Made by a program: the position numbers and the translations under genes. Positions 12,616-17,524 of a stretch of 17,524 nucleotides of DNA are shown here, in pieces (position 1 is the stretch's first letter; every line of letters begins with the position of its first letter). The DNA is taken from positions 5,051-22,574 of the forward strand of contig CAJTQE010000002.1 in assembly GCA_910578655.1 (NCBI GenBank), written 5' to 3'. The notes below the pieces were generated by a model. That model saw nothing but the letters and a program-made list of their open reading frames with translations. It did no database searches and was not told where the DNA came from. The stretch is from an uncultured Christensenella sp. (lineage in GTDB: Bacteria > Bacillota > Clostridia > Christensenellales > Borkfalkiaceae).

Positions 12616-13596
12616 ATGAATACTGTAACCGCAATTATTTTCATAGCGGTTTTGTTTATGTTGCTTATGCTGTCTGCGTTTTTCTCAGCGTCGGAAACGG
12701 CGTTTACAAGTCTGTCGCAGGCAAGAATAAAAAGCCTTTCGCAAACAAAAAAGTCTGCAAGGCTTGTACTCAAAATCAGCGCCAACTACAACAGGCTGCT
12801 GTCCACGCTGCTGATAGGCAACAATATCGTGAATATTGCGTCTGCTTCGATTGCCACTATTATTTTCACCTTTTGGTTCGGCGAACCGGGCGTCACGCTT
12901 TCGACGGTCGTTATGACGGCGCTTGTGCTTATCTTCGGCGAGATTACGCCCAAAAGCATTGCCAAAGAGCGGCCCGAGGAATTCGCAATGTTTTCGGTGA
13001 GAATACTGTACGTTTTCCGCATAGTTTTCACGCCGCTGAGCATTATTTTCGACGGCTGGAAAAAGCTTGTAAATAAAATTTTCCGTCTGGACAAAAAACG
13101 CCCGTCCATGACCGAGGAAGAGTTTTCGATTATAGTCGAGGGTATCGCGGACGAGGGCGTGCTTGCCGAGGCTGAGGCGGAAATAATACAGAATACAATC
13201 AAATTCGACGAAACCGCCGTCGGCAAGGTTATGACAAAGGCGGAGGATATAACCTCCGTGCGCATAACCGACGGAATGAAGACGATTAAGAAGGTGTTCG
13301 TTGACAGCAACTATTCGCGTGTGCCCGTGTACGACGGCGACGGGGTTATCGGCATTTTATACCGCGCCGACTTTTACGAGATGCTTCTGGTCGGCAAGTC
13401 GGACATTCGCCCCGTTTTAAAGCCCGCGCTGTTCACTACGCCGGAAACGGTTATTTCCGACCTTTTCGGTGTGTTGCAGAATCAGCGGGTTCCGCAGGCA
13501 ATCGTAAAGGATGGCGAAAGGGTTGTCGGGCTTATTTCTATGGAAGATATTTTGGAAGAGCTGGTCGGCGAAATCGACGATAAGTACGATTTGTAG
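12616..13596 (+). CDS. CNNM/CBS-domain protein (CorC/HlyC-type), short form
   Basis: Membrane protein of the CNNM (DUF21) plus CBS-pair family, linked to Mg2+/Co2+ efflux; the older name is hemolysin C/CorC. 326 residues: CNNM membrane domain (about 1-150) with the SASET (24-28) and FGEITPKS (107-114) motifs, then two CBS domains (about 205-260 and 265-318). It stops at GEIDDKYDL, just where longer family members (about 430 residues) continue into the C-terminal CorC_HlyC domain, so it is a natural short form or a truncation. A strong TCGGAGGT precedes the ATG. It sits behind a leader with promoter, small ORF and terminator, suggesting ion- or translation-responsive attenuation (inference). 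Confidence 0.92.
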   Translation: MNTVTAIIFIAVLFMLLMLSAFFSASETAFTSLSQARIKSLSQTKKSARLVLKISANYNRLLSTLLIGNNIVNIASASIATIIFTFWFGEPGVTLSTVVMTALVLIFGEITPKSIAKERPEEFAMFSVRILYVFRIVFTPLSIIFDGWKKLVNKIFRLDKKRPSMTEEEFSIIVEGIADEGVLAEAEAEIIQNTIKFDETAVGKVMTKAEDITSVRITDGMKTIKKVFVDSNYSRVPVYDGDGVIGILYRADFYEMLLVGKSDIRPVLKPALFTTPETVISDLFGVLQNQRVPQAIVKDGERVVGLISMEDILEELVGEIDDKYDL

Positions 13597-13638
13597 TTTT
13601 GGGGATAAAGCCCGTCGATTTACAGAAAATAAATATTG

Positions 13639-14442
13639 ATGAAAAAGCGGATATTTATTTTCGCCGCCACAGTGCTTGCGGTTATTACGGTAATGCAGAT
13701 TACCGTGTTCGCGTCGGACGCACGCGTGGAATACGTAAAGCCCTCGTACGCCGCGGCGGATATTACGGGCATACTCGAAAAGTCCTCTCTTTCGGACGCC
13801 GACTACGAAACGCTTTACCTCCAGACGGGACTGACAAAAATCGGCGTGGACAGATGTATGGCGAGAGGCGGTGAAGGCGTTGCGCGGATTAAGAGTATTC
13901 AGGACGGGCTGTTTTCGGACTATACGGTCAGGCGCGACCGCTTCGCTCCCTTTTGCCGCGCATACGGCACGGGCGTGCATAACGCCTGCTGTTATCTTGA
14001 AAACGGCGATATAATCGTTACGTCGGCAACGCATATCGCAGGGGTGGAGGCGGGCCACGCCGGGCTTGTTACCGACGCCGCGCACGGTGGGGTTGTGCAG
14101 GCGGTTTCATATTTTACGGAAAGCAAAACGGGCTCGGTGCGCGATTTTACGGGCAGACTCAATTTTTTGGTGCTGTCGCCCGTCGCGCCCGAAGAGGTGA
14201 AAGCGAATGCCGCTAATTATGCAAAAAGCAAACTTACGGGCAAACGCTACGGCGTATGTCCCGATAAAAGAGATTGTTCGCGCACCCATTGCGCGCATCT
14301 CGTGTGGTACGCGTATAAGCGGTTCGGCATCGACCTCGACTGCAACGGCGGATATTTCGTTACGCCGAAAAATATCGCGAATTCACCGCTCGTGCGCGTC
14401 GTACAGGTTTTCGGTTTCGACTTAACCGCACTGTGGCGGTAA
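13639..14442 (+). CDS. Secreted YiiX-like permuted NlpC/P60 (papain-fold) amidase
   Basis: 267 residues from the ATG at 13639; a TTG three bases earlier is less likely. Signal peptide MKKRIFIF to about Ala25 (VFA before SDARV), so exported. The catalytic order is permuted: GDIIVTS, then GHAGLVTD with His140, then THCAHLVWYAY with Cys218. His-before-Cys is typical of the YiiX/YaeF-like branch of the NlpC/P60 superfamily; cell-wall peptides or lipid amides are possible substrates. Cys-rich for a secreted protein (about eight in the mature part). No good SD is visible. It starts 42 bp after the CNNM gene and precedes an ATP-grasp ligase by 77 bp. Confidence 0.72.
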   Translation: MKKRIFIFAATVLAVITVMQITVFASDARVEYVKPSYAAADITGILEKSSLSDADYETLYLQTGLTKIGVDRCMARGGEGVARIKSIQDGLFSDYTVRRDRFAPFCRAYGTGVHNACCYLENGDIIVTSATHIAGVEAGHAGLVTDAAHGGVVQAVSYFTESKTGSVRDFTGRLNFLVLSPVAPEEVKANAANYAKSKLTGKRYGVCPDKRDCSRTHCAHLVWYAYKRFGIDLDCNGGYFVTPKNIANSPLVRVVQVFGFDLTALWR

Positions 14443-14519
14443 AATAAAATCAAATTTATTTCCAGACTTTGCCGTCTAAGCTTGTAAAGGTTTTCCGGCA
14501 TTGCAGCAGGGGTAAGATA

Positions 14520-15410
14520 ATGAAAAAAGGACTAATTTTAGTTAATGCATATTCTACGTCGGAGCATAGTTTAAATCAATCCGGACGACTTAAATACGAG
14601 CTTGAAAAATTGGGCGTTCAAGTTGATATAGAGCGTAATAACTCTTTCATTTCAATTGTCAAAGAGAACGGCGAAATAGATTCGAGAGCGGAGGGTTACG
14701 ATTTCTGCATTTATCTTGATAAAGATAAATATGTTTCCTCAATGCTGGAAAAATGCGGAATGCGCCTTTTTAATTCCCACTATGCGGTGGAAGTTTGCGA
14801 CGATAAAATGGTAACTTATATTGAATTGTCAAACCGCAATATTCCTATGCCTGAAACTCTTCCCGGCTTGCTGTGTTACGATCCGCAGGAAGAAATAAGC
14901 GCAGAAACTTTAAACCGTATCGAAGCGCATTTGGGGTACCCTCTGATAGTTAAGGCAAGTTACGGCTCTTTGGGTTCGGGCGTTCATAAAGCGGATAATA
15001 GGAAGCAGCTTTCAAAAATAGCCAAAGAATTGCAATGTAAATCTCATTTATTTCAACAATTTATCGAAACAAGCTTCGGCAGGGATATCAGAGTTATCGT
15101 CATAGGCGGTAAATTTACGGCGGCAATGATAAGACAGTCAAGCGGAGATTTTCGCTCTAATTTAGAGTTGGGGGGCGTCGGTACGCCGGTAATACCTCCC
15201 GACGAAGTTATTGAAATGTGCGAAAACACGGCAAATATTCTTAAACTGGATTACTGCGGCATCGACGTGTTATTCGGGGAGAATAAATATTATATCTGCG
15301 AAGTCAACTCCAACGCTTTCTTCGGCGGTATAGAAAAAGTAACGGGCGTAAACGTTGCCGAAACATACGCAAAATACATTTTCGAAACTATATATAACGA
15401 ATCAAAGTAA
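14520..15410 (+). CDS. RimK-like ATP-grasp carboxylate-amine ligase
   Basis: Cytoplasmic ATP-grasp enzyme joining a carboxylate to an amine via an acyl phosphate. 296 residues from the ATG at 14520 (AGGGG about 9 nt upstream); an upstream in-frame start at 14469 would add 17 non-conserved residues. Motifs: VKASYGSLGSGV (144-155, nucleotide loop with Lys145), GRDIRVIVIGGK (187-198), RQSSGDFRSNLELGG (205-219, RimK-type) and the Mg2+ site CEVNSNAFFGG (Glu261, Asn263). The N-terminal pre-ATP-grasp domain spans about 1-95. Closest to the RimK/LysX group, which adds Glu or similar residues to proteins, carrier proteins or cofactors. Ribosomal S6 here lacks a Glu tail, so the substrate is unknown. 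Followed by a terminator. Confidence 0.85.
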   Translation: MKKGLILVNAYSTSEHSLNQSGRLKYELEKLGVQVDIERNNSFISIVKENGEIDSRAEGYDFCIYLDKDKYVSSMLEKCGMRLFNSHYAVEVCDDKMVTYIELSNRNIPMPETLPGLLCYDPQEEISAETLNRIEAHLGYPLIVKASYGSLGSGVHKADNRKQLSKIAKELQCKSHLFQQFIETSFGRDIRVIVIGGKFTAAMIRQSSGDFRSNLELGGVGTPVIPPDEVIEMCENTANILKLDYCGIDVLFGENKYYICEVNSNAFFGGIEKVTGVNVAETYAKYIFETIYNESK

Positions 15411-15470
15411 CGTACGGCAAGGCGCTTGCGGCGGTTTCCGTGCGTGAGACGTTGAAGTTATGCGCCCTAT

Positions 15471-15507
15471 CCGGGTCGGTAAATTTGTTGCCGGCTCGGA
15501 CTTTTTA
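15471..15507 (+). terminator. Terminator after the ATP-grasp gene
   Basis: A 9-bp stem, CCGGGTCGG (15471-15479) with CCGGCTCGG (15491-15499, two G-T wobbles), and an 11-base loop, followed by ACTTTTTAA. Confidence 0.7.
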
Positions 15508-15512
15508 ATTCC

Positions 15513-15541
15513 TTGACAATGCCGTAACGCAATGTTAAAAT
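15513..15541 (+). promoter_or_regulatory. Promoter of the ankyrin gene pair
   Basis: TTGACA (15513-15518), 17 nt, TAAAAT (15536-15541). About 30 bp upstream of the first ankyrin start codon. Confidence 0.85.
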
Positions 15542-15571
15542 ATATTAAAAAGTTGCAGTTCGGGGGGAGAA

Positions 15572-16834
15572 ATGTTCGATTATACTGTCGTAAACAAAGT
15601 TAAAACTTGTCTTTTCAACGATGAAAAAATAGAGAAAACAATAGGCATTTTGGAGGAAAACCTACATAGCATCGACTTCGACGACGAGGACGATATGAGG
15701 AATTTGACGGAACTTATAAGGTCGTCATTGAATTTTAACGGCGATAAAAGTCTCGACGGCATAAAGCTTGTCGAATTTCTCGTTTCTAAGGGCTATGACC
15801 TGAATTTTAAATTCGCTAAAAAAAGCTGTCTCATTCTTGAATTGCTCGATTACGGCGTTCTGAGAATCAATACGTTTCAGAAACTGATAGATATGGGCGC
15901 AGACCCGTATTCCGAAAAATCGGGCGGCAGCAATATACTCACCGTTTCGGCGGCTAAGACCTTTGACAGGTTCTATAAACAGGCAAACGAAGAGTGCGAA
16001 AAGCTTTCGATTTACATAGCGGAAAATTTCGATTTATCCAGACTTGACCATCCGAACGAGTACGGCATAACTCCGTTGATGTACGCGATTATGAAAAACA
16101 AATCGAATTTGGTAGACGCGCTTCTGAAACTGGGCTGCGACGTGAACGGAGCAGGCGGTCAGCCTGTAAACGGATATTACTACTGGATGAATTTGGACGG
16201 ACTTGCTCCGATTGCGCTTACGTTCCGCGACGGCAACGTTGCTATGGCGAAAAAACTGCTTGACGCAGGCGCCGATGAAACGATATGCGATTCACAGGGG
16301 ACGCCCGCGCTGTTTGCGCTTGTGTTTGCGCCGTCCAACCGAAGAGATTACAATGTTCCTCAGCAGAGAGATTTGAGTAACCGGAAAGGCGAAATCGTAA
16401 AAATGCTGAAACAGCCCGATTTTGCGGATTCTAATGGCGAAACGCTGTTAATGAAAGCTTTGACAAGATACGATTATACCAACGATAAGAAGATTTCGCC
16501 GTTCGATAACGAGGGCGTTATGGCGGCGCTTTTGGAGCGCGGGGTAAACGTCAATGCGGCGAACAACAAAGGCATGCGTCCTCTGCACTATGCCGCGCAG
16601 TATTGGAGCGGTATCGTAAAAGAGCTTTTGGCGGCAGGCGCGGAGATAGACGCGCAGGACAACGAAGGCAACACCGCGCTTATATATGCTTGTGATTCCG
16701 GTAATGAAAAGCTTGCGCGGTTGCTCGTTCGCAAAGGCGCAGATTTCAATATCAAAAACAACGACGGAAAATCAGCGGTTGATATTGCCGTTGAAAAGGG
16801 TCTCTCTGACGTGCTTGAACAGATAATGCAGTAA
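15572..16834 (+). CDS. Ankyrin-repeat protein 1
   Basis: 420-residue protein without signal peptide or membrane segments, so probably cytoplasmic. The N-terminal part (about 1-160) is acidic and helical, with DFDDEDDM near residue 40 and degenerate repeat-like units (VSKGYDLNFK, IDMGADPY). Ankyrin repeats follow at about 165-195 (GITPLMYAIMKNKSNLVDALLKLG), 210-240, 288-330, 333-364 (GMRPLHYAAQYWSGIVKELLAAGAEID), 366-397 (GNTALIYACDSGNEKLARLLVRKGA) and 399-420. These are protein-binding scaffolds with no catalytic motif; the partner is unknown. GGGGGGAG precedes the ATG, and a consensus promoter lies upstream. A paralogue begins 10 bp after its stop. Confidence 0.9.
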   Translation: MFDYTVVNKVKTCLFNDEKIEKTIGILEENLHSIDFDDEDDMRNLTELIRSSLNFNGDKSLDGIKLVEFLVSKGYDLNFKFAKKSCLILELLDYGVLRINTFQKLIDMGADPYSEKSGGSNILTVSAAKTFDRFYKQANEECEKLSIYIAENFDLSRLDHPNEYGITPLMYAIMKNKSNLVDALLKLGCDVNGAGGQPVNGYYYWMNLDGLAPIALTFRDGNVAMAKKLLDAGADETICDSQGTPALFALVFAPSNRRDYNVPQQRDLSNRKGEIVKMLKQPDFADSNGETLLMKALTRYDYTNDKKISPFDNEGVMAALLERGVNVNAANNKGMRPLHYAAQYWSGIVKELLAAGAEIDAQDNEGNTALIYACDSGNEKLARLLVRKGADFNIKNNDGKSAVDIAVEKGLSDVLEQIMQ

Positions 16835-16844
16835 TGAGGTTGTA

Positions 16845-17524
16845 ATGGTTGATTCTGATTTCGGTTACGCTTTAAGCTGTATATTCAGATATACAGACAA
16901 GGGTGAAAGCTACGATATGGATAAAGTCTGCAAACTTATAGACGAAAATATCGGAAGTATGGATTTTGAGGACGAAGAAGACGTAAAGGAACTGATAGAT
17001 ATTTTTGAAAAAACGCTGACGCTGACAAGAGAATTTTCTCCTCGGGATGCAGACGGCAATCCGTACGGCGAAGCAGGCGTCAAGATTCTTTCGTATTTTA
17101 TTTCAAAAGGTTTCGATATTAATTTTAAAATGCGGCAAAAAAACACTCTTTTGCTTCACCTTGCAGAAACTGAAATTCTGCCTGAAATTTTTCAAAAGGT
17201 AGTGGATTTGGGCGCGGACGCTTATGCCGTAAACCGAAGCGGAGAGAATATTCTGAGCATTTCCGCCGATACGCTGTTTACGGATTACGGAACGCCCGAC
17301 TACGAAACAAGCGAACGCCTTCCCGTTTACATAGCCGAACATTTTGATTTGACCAAACTCAACAGTATGGACGAAAGCGGTTATACTCCTTTAATGTATG
17401 CCGTTTCGAATAACAAGCGCAAACTTGTTGAAACCTTGCTTAAACGGGGAGTAAATGTGGATGAGACCGGCGGACAGTCTGATTTGTGGCATTTCAACAT
17501 ATACGGTGTATCGCCGTTTGCGCT
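16845..17524 (+). CDS. Ankyrin-repeat protein 2, paralogue (3' partial)
   Basis: Open frame from ATG 16845 to the window edge (226 full codons, no stop). GAGG lies about 5 nt upstream of the ATG. It aligns collinearly with ankyrin protein 1: FEDEEDVKEL with DFDDEDDMRNL, SKGFDINFK with SKGYDLNFK, DLGADAYA with DMGADPYS, AEHFDLTKL with AENFDLSRL, GYTPLMYA with GITPLMYA, and TGGQ with AGGQ. Divergence is considerable, so the duplication is old. The two genes are 10 bp apart and share the promoter at 15513. At least 150 residues are expected beyond the window if it matches protein 1 in length. Confidence 0.92.
   Translation, partial: MVDSDFGYALSCIFRYTDKGESYDMDKVCKLIDENIGSMDFEDEEDVKELIDIFEKTLTLTREFSPRDADGNPYGEAGVKILSYFISKGFDINFKMRQKNTLLLHLAETEILPEIFQKVVDLGADAYAVNRSGENILSISADTLFTDYGTPDYETSERLPVYIAEHFDLTKLNSMDESGYTPLMYAVSNNKRKLVETLLKRGVNVDETGGQSDLWHFNIYGVSPFA

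Noticed and set aside
13417..14085. 222-residue minus-strand open frame across the CNNM and amidase genes
   Set aside because: Spans two convincing plus-strand genes and has Arg/His/Cys-rich shadow composition.
14469..14519. Upstream 17-residue extension of the ATP-grasp ligase
   Set aside because: The ATG at 14520 has AGGGG nearby and begins the expected N-terminal strand (MKKGLILVNAY); the extension does not look conserved.

Overview
The window reads as chromosomal DNA of a low-to-mid GC Bacillota (Clostridia-like) anaerobe. The signs are a V/A-type ATPase operon, a SipW-type signal peptidase with a TasA-like client, an rpsF-ssb-rpsR operon, AT-rich intergenic regions with textbook TTGACA-17-TATAAT promoters, and strong AGGAGG ribosome binding sites. 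A more exact placement (for example Christensenellales-like gut bacteria) would be a guess. No tRNA, rRNA, CRISPR array, transposase or phage structural gene was seen, and no gene-free stretch exceeds about 220 bases.

Layout. 1-1777: the end of a V-type ATPase operon (subunit B cut by the window edge, then subunit D), closed by a 21-bp perfect hairpin that also terminates the convergent lipoprotein gene. 1826-4007 (minus): a lipoprotein driven by a duplicated promoter, and a PAS/SpoIIE-like phosphatase. 4090-6495 (plus): the CCA-adding enzyme, divergent from the phosphatase and apparently sharing a palindromic -35 box with it, then rpsF-ssb-rpsR with its own promoter and a structured leader. 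6598-7170: a two-TM membrane protein gene broken by one in-frame stop codon. 7233-8318: a PAP2 phosphatase. 8360-8883: two tiny divergent HTH repressor genes around three operator-like inverted repeats, a lambda-OR-like mini-switch without a phage. 8931-9596 (minus): a YggS/PLPBP protein. 9690-11459 (minus): a TasA/camelysin-like SipW client followed by its signal peptidase, which has a long Asp/Tyr tail. 11670-12395: a YjdF/DUF2238-like membrane protein. 12401-13596: a CNNM/CBS (CorC-type) protein lacking the CorC domain, behind a promoter-leader ORF-terminator arrangement that looks like attenuation. 13639-15410: a secreted YiiX-like permuted papain-fold amidase and a RimK-like ATP-grasp ligase. 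15572-17524: two tandem paralogous ankyrin-repeat proteins, the second cut by the window edge.

Housekeeping genes (ATPase, cca, S6/SSB/S18, YggS) alternate with accessory modules. The parts most worth following up are the isolated cI/cro-like switch, the SipW-client pair with the repetitive acidic tail, the leader before the CNNM gene, and the tandem ankyrin genes. All functional statements come from motif reading by eye; no database search was run.
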